Shown in pieces: positions 54,621 through 63,035 of a stretch of 64,000 bases of DNA (position 1 is its first letter; each line of letters begins with the position of its first letter). This DNA is from DASUPK01 sp035456265 (GTDB lineage Bacteria > Actinomycetota > Thermoleophilia > Solirubrobacterales > 70-9). Location: assembly GCA_035456265.1 (NCBI GenBank), contig DATIDP010000033.1:5068-69067 (forward strand), given 5' to 3'. The notes under the pieces were generated by a model. It did not search any database. It was not told the origin of the DNA and saw only the letters and a list, made by a program, of their open reading frames with translations. The position numbers were made by a program, and so were the translations under genes.

Positions 54621-55178
54621 CTAGCCGTCGCCGACCAACTCCGGTGCGAGACGGAGGAGGAGACCGACGGGGAGACCGATGACGTTGGAGACGTCGCCGC
54701 GGACGATGTCCACCAGCGCGGACCCGAGGCCCTGGATCGCGTAGGACCCGGCACGGCCGCGCCACTCGCCGGAGGCGAGGTAGGCATGGAGGAGGGGCTC
54801 CTCGAGCACCCGAAACGCCACCGTCGAGACGTCCACGCCCGTGCGGGGCTCCTCACCGCCGGGGCCCACGAGAGCGAGGCCGCCGAGGACGTGGTGCTTC
54901 GCCCCCGAAAGGCGCTCGAGGTGCGCGCGGGCCTGCGCCTCGTCCTCCGGCTGGCCGAGGACCTCGCCGTCGATGACGACCTCGGTGTCGCCGGCGATCA
55001 CCAGCGCGTCCGGACGGTCAGTGGCGACGGCCTCCGCCTTGCGGGTCGCATTCCGGATGACCAGCTCCCGCGGCTCGCCGACGCCCTCCTCCTGCACCTC
55101 AGGATCCCGCACCTCGAAATCGAGGCCGAGCGCCTCAAGCAGGGCGCGCCGCTGGGGCGATCGCGAGGCGAGGATCAG
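54621..55178 (-). CDS. maf: Maf family nucleotide pyrophosphatase
   Basis: House-cleaning pyrophosphatase for non-canonical nucleotides. The N-terminal signature LILASRSPQRRALLEALGLD and the middle VIAGDTEVVIDGEVLGQPED with catalytic Asp are present, as is GYAIQG-type sequence (AGSYAIQGLGSALVDIVRGD). No ATG, GTG or TTG precedes the signature in frame; the first is GTG 55112, which would delete it. CTG at 55176-55178 overlaps the ndk stop as CTGA, and CTG 55193 is another option. I drew it from 55178 (185 aa). Confidence 0.88.
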   Translation of the reverse strand: MILASRSPQRRALLEALGLDFEVRDPEVQEEGVGEPRELVIRNATRKAEAVATDRPDALVIAGDTEVVIDGEVLGQPEDEAQARAHLERLSGAKHHVLGGLALVGPGGEEPRTGVDVSTVAFRVLEEPLLHAYLASGEWRGRAGSYAIQGLGSALVDIVRGDVSNVIGLPVGLLLRLAPELVGDG

Positions 55179-55585
55179 AGTTCGGGAAACCAGAGCGAGA
55201 TCTCGCGCTCCGCGGACTCGGGCGAGTCGGACCCGTGGACGAGATTGAAGGTGACCTCGGTGGCGAACTCGCCGCGGATGGAGCCGGCGTCGGCCTCGAG
55301 CGGATTGGTCGCACCGATCAGCTGGCGCGCCGCCGCCACCGCGCTCTCTCCCTCCAGCACCAGCGCAACCAGTGGACCGCCGGTGATGAACGAGACGAGC
55401 TCGCCGAAGAACGGCTTCTCGGCGTGCTCCTCATAGTGGGTGTTCGCTAGCTCCTCCTCGGTCTGCATCAGCTTCATCGCGACCAGCTTCAGGCCCTTGC
55501 GCTCGAAGCGCGCGACGACCTCACCGGTGAGGCCGCGCTCGAAGGCGTCGGGCTTGACGAGGATGAGGGTGCGTTCCTGTGCCAC
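55175..55585 (-). CDS. ndk: nucleoside diphosphate kinase
   Basis: 136-aa enzyme balancing NTP pools. The N-terminus ERTLILVKPDAFERGLTGEV and the phosphorylated His in NLVHGSDSPESAEREI are diagnostic, and the length is that of the family. It overlaps maf at CTGA. The position between folC and mreB is conserved in actinobacteria. Confidence 0.97.
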   Translation of the reverse strand: MAQERTLILVKPDAFERGLTGEVVARFERKGLKLVAMKLMQTEEELANTHYEEHAEKPFFGELVSFITGGPLVALVLEGESAVAAARQLIGATNPLEADAGSIRGEFATEVTFNLVHGSDSPESAEREISLWFPEL

Positions 55586-55671
55586 GGCGGCGGGAAATTA
55601 CAGGGCGTTGCCACTTAATGCCCCCCCGTTGGGTGCCGAGGGTGGCAAGACCAGCTCTGGAGCGCGAGCGC

Positions 55672-56346
55672 CTAGCGGGAAGAACGGCTGGAGCGGCTCG
55701 GCCGCTCCTCGCGAGCCGCAACCGTGGTCCGGGGCTGGCGGCGCGTCGGGCCGTCGCTTCTCTCGCTCCGGTCGGTTCTCTCGCTTCGTTCGACTCTCTC
55801 GCTCCGGTCGCTTCGTTCGCTTCTCTCGCTCCTGGCCGTGCGCTGCGCGGCGGCTCGGGCCGTGCGTTGGCGGTCGGTGCGCCGCGGCTCGCGGGCGGGC
55901 CGCTCCTTGCGCACCTCGGTCTCGCAGTAGGGGCAGATCCCCCACTTCGGATCCAGGGGCTTGTTGCACTTGCGGCAGGGATTGCGCAGGCGCCGCTCGC
56001 AGTTCGGGCAGCGCAGGTAGCTGCGCTCGATCGGGTACTCGCAGTGCGGACAGGAGTTCTCGATCCGCTGGCGCAGCTCCAGCTCGGCCGCACGCAGCTC
56101 GAGCTCACGTTCCTCGCGGTCCTCCAGAAACTCCGGCGGCCGCAGGATCGTGTACACGATCGTGCCCAGGAAGGGGAAGATCGACGCCGCCGTCGCGCAG
56201 GCGATCAGAACCGGATCCTCGATCCGCCGCCGGGCGTCGAGATAGGTCCACCAGATCAGCGCCAGGTAGACGACGATCAGGAAGAGGATCAGCAGGTTTA
56301 CGGCGAGGCCGAACCCGCCATCTAGGCCGAAGAGTGCGAGAGGCAT
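55672..56346 (-). CDS. membrane protein with double zinc ribbon and Ser/Glu/Arg repeat tail
   Basis: 224 aa. Two N-terminal membrane segments (FGLAVNLLILFLIVVYLALI and LIACATAASIFPFLGTIVYT) precede two zinc ribbons: CPHC-CPNC (residues about 93-115) and CRKC-CPYC (about 125-145). The last 75 residues are low-complexity, built from SER/SDR-type triplets (RSERSERSDRSERVERSERT), encoded by a repetitive DNA stretch at about 55750-55860. It occupies the place where many actinobacteria have a folC-linked membrane protein. Function unknown. Confidence 0.82.
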   Translation of the reverse strand: MPLALFGLDGGFGLAVNLLILFLIVVYLALIWWTYLDARRRIEDPVLIACATAASIFPFLGTIVYTILRPPEFLEDREERELELRAAELELRQRIENSCPHCEYPIERSYLRCPNCERRLRNPCRKCNKPLDPKWGICPYCETEVRKERPAREPRRTDRQRTARAAAQRTARSERSERSDRSERVERSERTDRSERSDGPTRRQPRTTVAAREERPSRSSRSSR

Positions 56347-56430
56347 GGGCTGAGGAGGGGCGAGTGTACGTACTTCCTTGCGGGTGCGTGTAACCCTGCC
56401 TGCGGGCGGGAGTCGGGGCTTTCAGGCCAT

Positions 56431-56550
56431 TTACAGGAAGAGCAGCCCGAAAACGTAACCGAGCGCGAAGAAGATCAGGATCACCACCGCGACGACCACG
56501 GCGACGAGTCCCATCATCGTCAGGAGCTCTGAGCGGGCCTCTCTGTCCAT
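56431..56550 (-). CDS. 39-aa small membrane protein
   Basis: MDREARSELLTMMGLVAVVV then AVVILIFFALGYVFGLLFL: a short charged N-terminus and one long hydrophobic helix. Its ATG at 56550 lies inside the 3' end of folC (31-base overlap, different frame), suggesting translational coupling. Too short for family assignment. The clean charged-then-hydrophobic pattern and the position downstream of folC argue for a real gene; no strong ribosome-binding site is seen. Confidence 0.5.
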   Translation of the reverse strand: MDREARSELLTMMGLVAVVVAVVILIFFALGYVFGLLFL

Positions 56551-57878
56551 ATCGACGACAGAAGGTAGTGGCTGCCGGCGGCCAACGCGACCCCCTTGCG
56601 CTCTCCGGCAAGTTCCCGTGCCCGCTCCCAGGCGACGATCGGATCGGGGATCGCCTCGGCTTCGACCCCGGCCTTCTCGCAGAGCGCCGCGATCTCCAGG
56701 GCGGCTCTGGAGCGCCCGCCCGGCCGCCCTGAGCCCTCGATCCGCTCCGGCGGGATCTCCGTGCATACGAACCGAGAAACGGCGTGCGCCAGGGCGTTGA
56801 CGATCCCAGGCGCGTCCTTGCCCTCCAGGATGGCGAGGCAGCACACCACATCCAAATCGTCGGCGAGTTCGGGCAACGCCTCGGCAAGGGCGCGGGCCCC
56901 ATCGGCGTTGTGGGCTGCATCGAAGATGGTGGGCGGATCGCCGGAGACAGCCTGGGCGCGTCCCTTGATCTCGATGGCGTGCGGTTGCGCCGTCCAGCGC
57001 GTGACGGTCCCATCGTCGAAGTCTTCGCCGAGCACCATCCGGGCGGCGAGGGCTGCAAGGGCGAGATTCCGACGCTGGTAGCCGTGAACGACCTCGAGGC
57101 CGTCACGGCGGACGTGGAAATTGTCGGCCCGGGCGTCCAGCGCGTGACGCTCCTCGACGAATCCCTTGACCACGGCTTCGACTTCCGGCGGAAGCATCTG
57201 CGGCGCCACCAGCGCCGTGTGGTCCCGAAGCACCGCCACCTTCTCCGCTGCGATCTCCTCGAGGGTCTCCCCCAGCCACTCGGTGTGGTCGTAGCCGACC
57301 GAGGTGAGCACAGTGAGCTTCGACGGGATCACGTTGGTGGCATCCAGGCGGCCGCCGAGCCCGGCCTCGATGACCGCGTACTGGACGCGGGCGGCGGCGA
57401 AGGCCAGGAAGGCCGCAGCCGTGAGGAGCTCGAACTGGGTCACTGGCCCCTCGTCGCCCGCGGCACGGTCTGCCGCCGCGGCGGCTTCCTCGGCCCGCCC
57501 CAGCGCTCCTGCCAAGAGCTCCTCCGAGATCGGCTCGCCGCGGATCAGGACCCGCTCGCGCCATGAGCTGATGTGCGGCGAGACGTAGGCGCCGGTCGTG
57601 ACCCCGTGCGCCTCGATCAGCGCGGCGGTCATCCGCGTCACCGACGTCTTGCCATTGGTGCCGACGACGTGGATCGAGGCGAACCGGTTCTGCGGCAACC
57701 CGAGCAGCAGGCAGAGCCGCCGCATCCGCTCGAGTCCGAGCTTCCAGCCCAGGACCTCGCGGCGATGGAGGATCTCTTCGGCCCGGCTCGCGATCAGCCC
57801 GTGAGGTCGGCGGACGGCATCAGCCCCCCAGTTCCTCGAGCTCGGCCCGGTAGGCGGCGAGTTTCTCGCGCTCCGCAT
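56520..57878 (-). CDS. folC: folylpolyglutamate synthase / dihydrofolate synthase
   Basis: Adds glutamate to folates. The Mur-ligase-like ATP motif VVGTNGKTSVTRMTAALIEA, then EAGLGGRLDATNVI and FDAAHNADGARALAEAL, are diagnostic. The only usual in-frame start, ATG 57878, lies 59 bases inside valS and gives a non-conserved leader. The natural start is ATG 57818-57820, overlapping the valS stop as TGATG, but that frame reads MPSADLTG then TGA. One extra base near 57797-57801 would join it to the folC frame. Either a sequencing indel, a frameshift, or CTG 57797 initiation is implied. Confidence 0.9.
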   Translation of the reverse strand: MRSARNSPPTGPSSRNWGADAVRRPHGLIASRAEEILHRREVLGWKLGLERMRRLCLLLGLPQNRFASIHVVGTNGKTSVTRMTAALIEAHGVTTGAYVSPHISSWRERVLIRGEPISEELLAGALGRAEEAAAAADRAAGDEGPVTQFELLTAAAFLAFAAARVQYAVIEAGLGGRLDATNVIPSKLTVLTSVGYDHTEWLGETLEEIAAEKVAVLRDHTALVAPQMLPPEVEAVVKGFVEERHALDARADNFHVRRDGLEVVHGYQRRNLALAALAARMVLGEDFDDGTVTRWTAQPHAIEIKGRAQAVSGDPPTIFDAAHNADGARALAEALPELADDLDVVCCLAILEGKDAPGIVNALAHAVSRFVCTEIPPERIEGSGRPGGRSRAALEIAALCEKAGVEAEAIPDPIVAWERARELAGERKGVALAAGSHYLLSSIWTERPAQSS

Positions 57879-60366
57879 CGACGACGTCGGCGGGGGCCTT
57901 CGCGACGAACCCCTCGTTGGAGAGCTTGCCCTCCCCCCGCTTCACCTCCCCGCGGAGCTTCTCCCGCCGCTCCTCGATGCGGGCGGCCACGGCCTCGGGG
58001 TCGATTCCCTCGGTCTCGAGCAGCTCGACCCCGGCGACGCTGGCGATCGGCTCTCCGCCGTCCTCGGAGAACTCGACCTTGGCGAGACGGGAGACGAGCT
58101 CGTGCGGACGTCCGTCGTCGGTGCGGGCCGCGAGCACCTGCTTGACGGGAATGCCGGCGAGCTGGCGCCAGCGCCGCAGGGCCCGGGTCAGCGCGATCGC
58201 CTGCCCGATCTCGCCCTCCGCGGACTGGTCGATCAGGCCCTCGTCGAGCTCGGGAAACGGATGGATGACCAGCGCCTCGGCGCTCGGGCTCGGCAGGTAG
58301 GAGTAGATCTCCTCGGTGACGAACGGCATGATCGGATGCGCGAGCGCCAGCACCTGCTCGAGAGCCCAAAGCAGCGTCGCCGAAGCGTCCTCGTCGCCGT
58401 CGTACAGCCGCGGCTTGACGATCTCCAGGTACCAGTCGCAGAGCTCCGACCAGAAGAACTCGTAGAGATCGAGCGCGGCGTGTGAGAAGTCGTACTCCTC
58501 GATCGACTCGCTGACCGACCGCACCGCCCGCTGCAGCCGCGAGGCGATCCAGCGGTCCTCGACGCGACCGGATCGCGGGCCCGGCTCGACATCGTCGCGC
58601 GCCTCCATCAGCACCAGGCGCGAGGCGTTCCACATCTTGTTGGCGAGGTCGCGTCCCTGCTGGACGCGCGCCTGCGAGAAGCGCACGTCCTGGGTCGAGG
58701 TCATCGCGAGCAGCCCGAAGCGCAGCGCGTCCGCCCCGTGCTCGTCGATCTCGTCCAGCGGATCGATTCCCGTGCCGAGGGACTTGCTCATCCGCCGGCC
58801 GTCCGGAGCCTGGATCACCGAGTGCACGTAGACGTCCTCGAACGGCACCTGCTCGGTGAACTCGAGGGAGGTCATGATCATTCGGGCGACCCAGAGCGAG
58901 ATGATGTCGCGCGCCGTCACCAGCACGTCGGTCGGGAAGAACGCCTTGAACTCGGGGGTGTTGGTGTCGGGCCAGCCCAGGGTCGCGAACGGCCAGAGCG
59001 CGGAGCTGAACCAGGTGTCGAGCACATCCGGGTCCTGCTCCCAGCCGTCCCCGCCGGGCGGCTCCTCGCCCACATAGGTCTCGTCGCCGCGGTACCAGAC
59101 CGGCAGCCGATGGCCCCACCAGAGCTGGCGGGAGAGGGTCCAGGGCGGGATGTTCTCCATCCCGTGCAGGTACTGGCGGAGGGCGCCGTCGGGAGTGATC
59201 CGGACCCGGCCCTCCTTGACCGCCTTGACCGCCGGCTTAGCCAGCTCGTACATGCGGCAGAACCATTGCAGCGAGATCAGCGGCTCGATCCGCTCCCCGG
59301 AGCGATGGGAGAACGGGACCGAGTGCGTGTAGGGCTCCTCGCCGCGCAGCAGCCCCTTGTCGCGGAGCTCCTCCACCACCGCCTTCTGCGCCTCGGCCGT
59401 CGTCACCCCCACGAAGCGGTCCGGCGCCGGGGGGATGAGCCGGCCGTCCTCGCCGATCACCACGATCTCCTCGAGGCCGTGGCGGCGTCCGATCTCGAAG
59501 TCGTTCGGGTCGTGACCCGGCGTGATCTTCAGCGCCCCGGTGCCGAACTCGGGGTCGACGTGCTCGTCTGCGATCACGGGGATCGGGCGCTCGAGGAGCG
59601 GCAGAATCGCGTGCTCGCCGACAACGTCGCGATAGCGCTCGTCGTTCGGGTCCACCGCGACGGCGGTATCGGCCAGCATCGTCTCGGGCCGGACCGTCGC
59701 CACCACCAATTCGCCTCCGCTCTCGAGCGGATAGGCGATCTCATAGAGCGTGTCGGTGACCTCCCGGTTCTCGAGCTCGAGATCCGAGATCGCGGAGCGG
59801 AGTCCCGGGTCCCAGTTGACCATGTAGTTGTCGCGGTAGATGTAGCCCTTCTCGTACAGGTCGACGAAGACCTTGTAGACCGCCCGGACGTAGTCCTCGT
59901 CGAGCGTGAAGCGCTCGCGCTCGTAGTCGCAGGAGGCGCCGAGCCGCTGGTACTGCTCGACGATCGTCGACCCGTACTGCTCCTTCCACTCCCAGACGCG
60001 CTCCGTGAACCTCTCGCGGCCGAGCTCCTCGCGGGAGGTGCCCTGTGACGCCAGCTGCTTCTCGACCACCGCCTGCGTCGCAATCCCCGCGTGGTCCGTC
60101 CCGAGGATCCAGAGCGTGTTCCGTCCCCGCATCCGGTTGAGGCGGATCAGCGCGTCCTGAATCGACCCGTTGAGCGCGTGCCCCATGTGGAGGGCGCCCG
60201 TGACGTTGGGCGGCGGGATCGCGATGGAGTAGTTCTGCGCGGGGGTCCCCTCCGCGGGCGGGTGGAACCAGCCGCCCTCGATCCAGCGCTGAAAGACGCG
60301 CTGCTCGATCGCGCCGGGATCCCAGCGCGTCGTCTCCTCGAGGGTCTGACGGCGCTCCGCGTCCAT
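57820..60366 (-). CDS. valS: valyl-tRNA synthetase
   Basis: 848 aa from ATG 60366. The HIGH motif is NVTGALHMGHALNGSIQD, the KMSKS motif appears as GRRMSKSLGTG, and WNYAR-type sequence is NKMWNASRLVL. CP1 editing and anticodon-binding domains follow, and the C-terminal coiled coil (EERREKLRGEVKRGEGKLSN, VDAEREKLAAYRAELEELGG) is present. It ends in a TGATG overlap with the apparent folC start. The order clpX-valS-folC is usual in actinobacteria. Confidence 0.96.
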   Translation of the reverse strand: MDAERRQTLEETTRWDPGAIEQRVFQRWIEGGWFHPPAEGTPAQNYSIAIPPPNVTGALHMGHALNGSIQDALIRLNRMRGRNTLWILGTDHAGIATQAVVEKQLASQGTSREELGRERFTERVWEWKEQYGSTIVEQYQRLGASCDYERERFTLDEDYVRAVYKVFVDLYEKGYIYRDNYMVNWDPGLRSAISDLELENREVTDTLYEIAYPLESGGELVVATVRPETMLADTAVAVDPNDERYRDVVGEHAILPLLERPIPVIADEHVDPEFGTGALKITPGHDPNDFEIGRRHGLEEIVVIGEDGRLIPPAPDRFVGVTTAEAQKAVVEELRDKGLLRGEEPYTHSVPFSHRSGERIEPLISLQWFCRMYELAKPAVKAVKEGRVRITPDGALRQYLHGMENIPPWTLSRQLWWGHRLPVWYRGDETYVGEEPPGGDGWEQDPDVLDTWFSSALWPFATLGWPDTNTPEFKAFFPTDVLVTARDIISLWVARMIMTSLEFTEQVPFEDVYVHSVIQAPDGRRMSKSLGTGIDPLDEIDEHGADALRFGLLAMTSTQDVRFSQARVQQGRDLANKMWNASRLVLMEARDDVEPGPRSGRVEDRWIASRLQRAVRSVSESIEEYDFSHAALDLYEFFWSELCDWYLEIVKPRLYDGDEDASATLLWALEQVLALAHPIMPFVTEEIYSYLPSPSAEALVIHPFPELDEGLIDQSAEGEIGQAIALTRALRRWRQLAGIPVKQVLAARTDDGRPHELVSRLAKVEFSEDGGEPIASVAGVELLETEGIDPEAVAARIEERREKLRGEVKRGEGKLSNEGFVAKAPADVVDAEREKLAAYRAELEELGG

Positions 60367-60414
60367 GCGCCGATTATTCACGCTCGCGCCGGCCAACCGG
60401 CGGGCCGATCCGGG

Positions 60415-60774
60415 TCAGGAAGAGCCGGGATCCGACTCGAGCGATTCGAGCACGCCGAGGATCTCGCCCACCCGGCAGACGAGCAGGCGCTCCTCGTCGA
60501 TCTCAACCCAGACGCCGGCTGAGGACGGGAACACGACGTGGTCTCCAGGCTGCACCGGCATGTCGACACCGGCGCTCTCCCACCAGTCGAGGCCCGGCCC
60601 GACGGCCAGAACGATCCCTTGCTGGGGCGGCGGCTCGTCGATCCCCTGGGGCACGACCAGGCCGGAGCGGCGCATGCGGTCCTGGTCCAGCTCCTTGAGG
60701 ACCACCTGGTCGAACAGGGGCCGCAGCTGGTGCCTCACCGCCTCGACTGGCTCGCGGGACGATCGCGTGCTCAT
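60415..60774 (-). CDS. GroES-like co-chaperonin domain protein
   Basis: 119 aa from ATG 60774. The Cpn10 fold is visible: LRPLFDQVVLKELDQDRMRR, SGLVVPQGIDEPPPQQGIVL, AVGPG, VQPGDHVVF and RLLVCRVGEILGVL. It lacks a groEL neighbour and has an N-terminal extension of about 18 residues. It may be a divergent second GroES. It lies 48 bp upstream of valS on the same strand and is divergent from the hydrolase-cyclase gene. Confidence 0.8.
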   Translation of the reverse strand: MSTRSSREPVEAVRHQLRPLFDQVVLKELDQDRMRRSGLVVPQGIDEPPPQQGIVLAVGPGLDWWESAGVDMPVQPGDHVVFPSSAGVWVEIDEERLLVCRVGEILGVLESLESDPGSS

Positions 60775-60818
60775 GAACAGCAGGATAAGAGGTAGCTTCG
60801 CATTGCCGCCGAAAGACG

Positions 60819-62156
60819 ATGAGCCCGCCACCGACTCAGTACGCGAAGTCAGGCGAGACCTCGATCGCCTATCAGGTCGTGGGCGATGGGCCGATCGACC
60901 TGGTCCTGGTGCTCGGCTTCGCCACCCACATCGAGCTTCAGTGGGAGGGTGCTCCGTTCGCCCGCTTCTGCGAGCGGCTCGGCAGCTTCTCGCGTCTGAT
61001 CATCTTCGACAAGCGCGGCACCGGGCTCTCGGACCCGGTGCCCGAGGTCCCGACACTGGAGCAGCGGATCGACGACGTGCGTGCGGTGATGGACGCAGCG
61101 AGCTCGGACCGGGCGGCCCTCTTCGGCGTCTCGGAGGGCGGCCCGACGAGCGTCATGTTCGCGGCCGCCCATCCCGAGCGGGCCACGGCCCTGGTGCTCC
61201 ACGGCGCCATGGCGCGAACCACCGAGGCCCCCGACTATCCCTGGGCCACGCCCGCGGAGGCGCTGCGGGAGTCGGCGGCCGAGTTCATCGCGCCCAATTG
61301 GGGACGGGATCCCGAGGGCATGGTGGAGCTCTTCGCCCCGAGCTTCGCGGGTGATCCTCGGACGCTCGAGATGCTCGCGCGCCTGGAGCGCAACGCCGCC
61401 AGCCCGGCGATGGTCCAGCAGATCTTCGAGATGTTCCTGGGGACGGACGTGCGCGACATCCTGCCCACCATCCACGTCCCCACGCTCGTCACCCACAGGC
61501 GCGGCGACCGAGTGGTCAACTGGCGCGCCGGCAGGGACCTCGCAAGAAGGATCGAGGGCTCCAAGTACGTGGAGCTCGAAGGGATCGACCATCTGCCCTG
61601 GGCGGGTGACTCGGAAGCGGTGATCGGCGAGGTCCAGGAGTTCCTGACCGGGGCCCGGTCGGCGGCCGAGCCGGACCGCGTGCTGGCGACCGTGATGTTC
61701 ACCGACATCTGTGGCTCCACGGAGCGAGCGGCCGAGCTTGGCGATACTCATTGGCGCGACCTGCTCGAGGCGCATCAGACGGCCGTGCGCCGGGACCTGG
61801 ACCGCTTCCGGGGACGCGAGGTGAAGACGATGGGCGACGGCTCGCTCGCCACCTTCGACGGCCCCGCCCGGGCGATTCAGTGCGGCCGTGCCATCGCGCG
61901 GACGGCTCGGTCCCTGGGCCTCGAGGAGCGCATCGGGATCCACTCGGGTGAGGTCGAGGTGATGGACGACGACGTCGGCGGGATCGCGGTCCACATCGCG
62001 GCCCGGGTCGGAGCTCTCGCCGGAGCCGGTGAGGTACTGGTCACGAGCACGGTGAAGGACCTCGTCACCGGCTCGGGCATCGAGTTCGAGGACCGCGGCA
62101 CAAAGCAGCTCAGGGGTGTCCCCGACGAATGGCGGCTGTTCGCCGCGACGTCGTAG
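60819..62156 (+). CDS. alpha/beta hydrolase fused to class III adenylate/guanylate cyclase
   Basis: 445 aa. Residues about 1-280 form an alpha/beta hydrolase: oxyanion region VLVLGFATHIELQW, nucleophile elbow with Ser in LFGVSEGGPTSVMF, and a late His in EGIDHLPWAG. Residues about 285-445 form a class III cyclase: VMFTDICGSTERAAELGD with the first metal Asp, VKTMGDGSLATF with the second, and IGIHSGEVEV. Such fusions are known in actinobacteria. The hydrolase part may act as a ligand sensor for cyclic nucleotide production (inference). No membrane segment is present. Confidence 0.92.
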   Translation: MSPPPTQYAKSGETSIAYQVVGDGPIDLVLVLGFATHIELQWEGAPFARFCERLGSFSRLIIFDKRGTGLSDPVPEVPTLEQRIDDVRAVMDAASSDRAALFGVSEGGPTSVMFAAAHPERATALVLHGAMARTTEAPDYPWATPAEALRESAAEFIAPNWGRDPEGMVELFAPSFAGDPRTLEMLARLERNAASPAMVQQIFEMFLGTDVRDILPTIHVPTLVTHRRGDRVVNWRAGRDLARRIEGSKYVELEGIDHLPWAGDSEAVIGEVQEFLTGARSAAEPDRVLATVMFTDICGSTERAAELGDTHWRDLLEAHQTAVRRDLDRFRGREVKTMGDGSLATFDGPARAIQCGRAIARTARSLGLEERIGIHSGEVEVMDDDVGGIAVHIAARVGALAGAGEVLVTSTVKDLVTGSGIEFEDRGTKQLRGVPDEWRLFAATS

Positions 62157-62169
62157 GCGCCGGTCACCG

Positions 62170-62568
62170 CTAGTCGGAGAGACCGGCCGCTGCGAGGCCC
62201 TCCGCCCGATCGGTGTACTCGACCATCCGCTCGGCTCTGCCGTCCCGCATCGTGATCACGTGTGCGAGCTCCATCTCCATCGGCATTCGGCTGCCGGCTC
62301 CGTGGCCGCTGAAGCGGACCCAGAGGAACACCATGTCGCCCTTTCCCCGGGCCTCCAGCGGCTCCACCCGCAGGTCCGGGTACGCATCGAACCAGCTCGC
62401 GAACTGGCTCCTGATCGCATCGAGGCCACGATGAACCGCCGTGTCGGGGTCCTCCCGGGAGGCGTGGAACTCGGCGTCCTCATGCCAGAACCACAGCTCC
62501 GGCCTGGACTCGCCTGCGTTGAACCGGGCATAGCCCTCGAGCACGAGTTCGACGTTCGTCGACGACAT
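62170..62568 (-). CDS. SnoaL-like / NTF2-fold protein
   Basis: 132 aa: VELVLEGYARFNAGESRPEL, then WHEDAEFHASREDPDTAVHR, FASWFDAYPDLRVEPLEARG and MEMELAHVITMRDGRAERMV. The order of helix, strand and curved sheet fits the SnoaL-like/NTF2 superfamily. It is followed upstream by a second SnoaL-like gene, 6 bp away and on the same strand, possibly an old duplication. The ligand is unknown. Confidence 0.82.
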   Translation of the reverse strand: MSSTNVELVLEGYARFNAGESRPELWFWHEDAEFHASREDPDTAVHRGLDAIRSQFASWFDAYPDLRVEPLEARGKGDMVFLWVRFSGHGAGSRMPMEMELAHVITMRDGRAERMVEYTDRAEGLAAAGLSD

Positions 62569-62574
62569 TGGGGG

Positions 62575-62976
62575 CTAGGCGGCAACCCCGGCGGCTTCGA
62601 GCGCTGCCTCCCAGGAGAAGTAGATGTCCACCCGGGCGACCACCTCATCACGGATCTCCGCCACGTAGCCGATCGGCGCTTCAATCCGATCGCCGGTCCC
62701 CACGATCCGGCCGAGCTGGTAGAGCAGGACGACGACCCTCGCCTCGTCGACATCGACCACCCGCTCGAGTCGCAGCTGGTACTCGTCGAAGAGCTGCGTC
62801 CAGTGGGCCGCAAGGCGCCGGATGCCGTCGTGGCCGCGGTAGAGCCGGTCCTCCAACCAATCCGGCGGCGCCCACCATTCGATTTCGGGATCGAGGTACG
62901 GCAGTGCGCCCTCCACGCCCGCGCCATTGAACGCCTCAATGGCGTTGAGCAGCGGAACGGCCCTCTCCTCCGGCAT
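62575..62976 (-). CDS. SnoaL-like / NTF2-fold protein
   Basis: 133 aa from ATG 62976 (MPEERAVPLLNAIEAFNGAG). LPYLDPEIEWWAPPDWLEDR, YRGHDGIRRLAAHWTQLFDE and AEIRDEVVARVDIYFSWEAA give the same fold pattern as its neighbour. An upstream extension of the frame overlaps clpX and was rejected. It lies between clpX and the other SnoaL-like gene. Function unknown. Confidence 0.82.
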   Translation of the reverse strand: MPEERAVPLLNAIEAFNGAGVEGALPYLDPEIEWWAPPDWLEDRLYRGHDGIRRLAAHWTQLFDEYQLRLERVVDVDEARVVVLLYQLGRIVGTGDRIEAPIGYVAEIRDEVVARVDIYFSWEAALEAAGVAA

Positions 62977-63035
62977 CGCACGATCAGTATCGCGGCTCCG
63001 AACCGGGGCGGGAAGGGTTTGGCGTGGCCGCGCGT

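Noticed and set aside
55740..55870. Possible CRISPR or tandem regulatory array
   Set aside because: The repeats are irregular, lack spacers and translate to a Ser/Glu/Arg tail of the zinc-ribbon protein.
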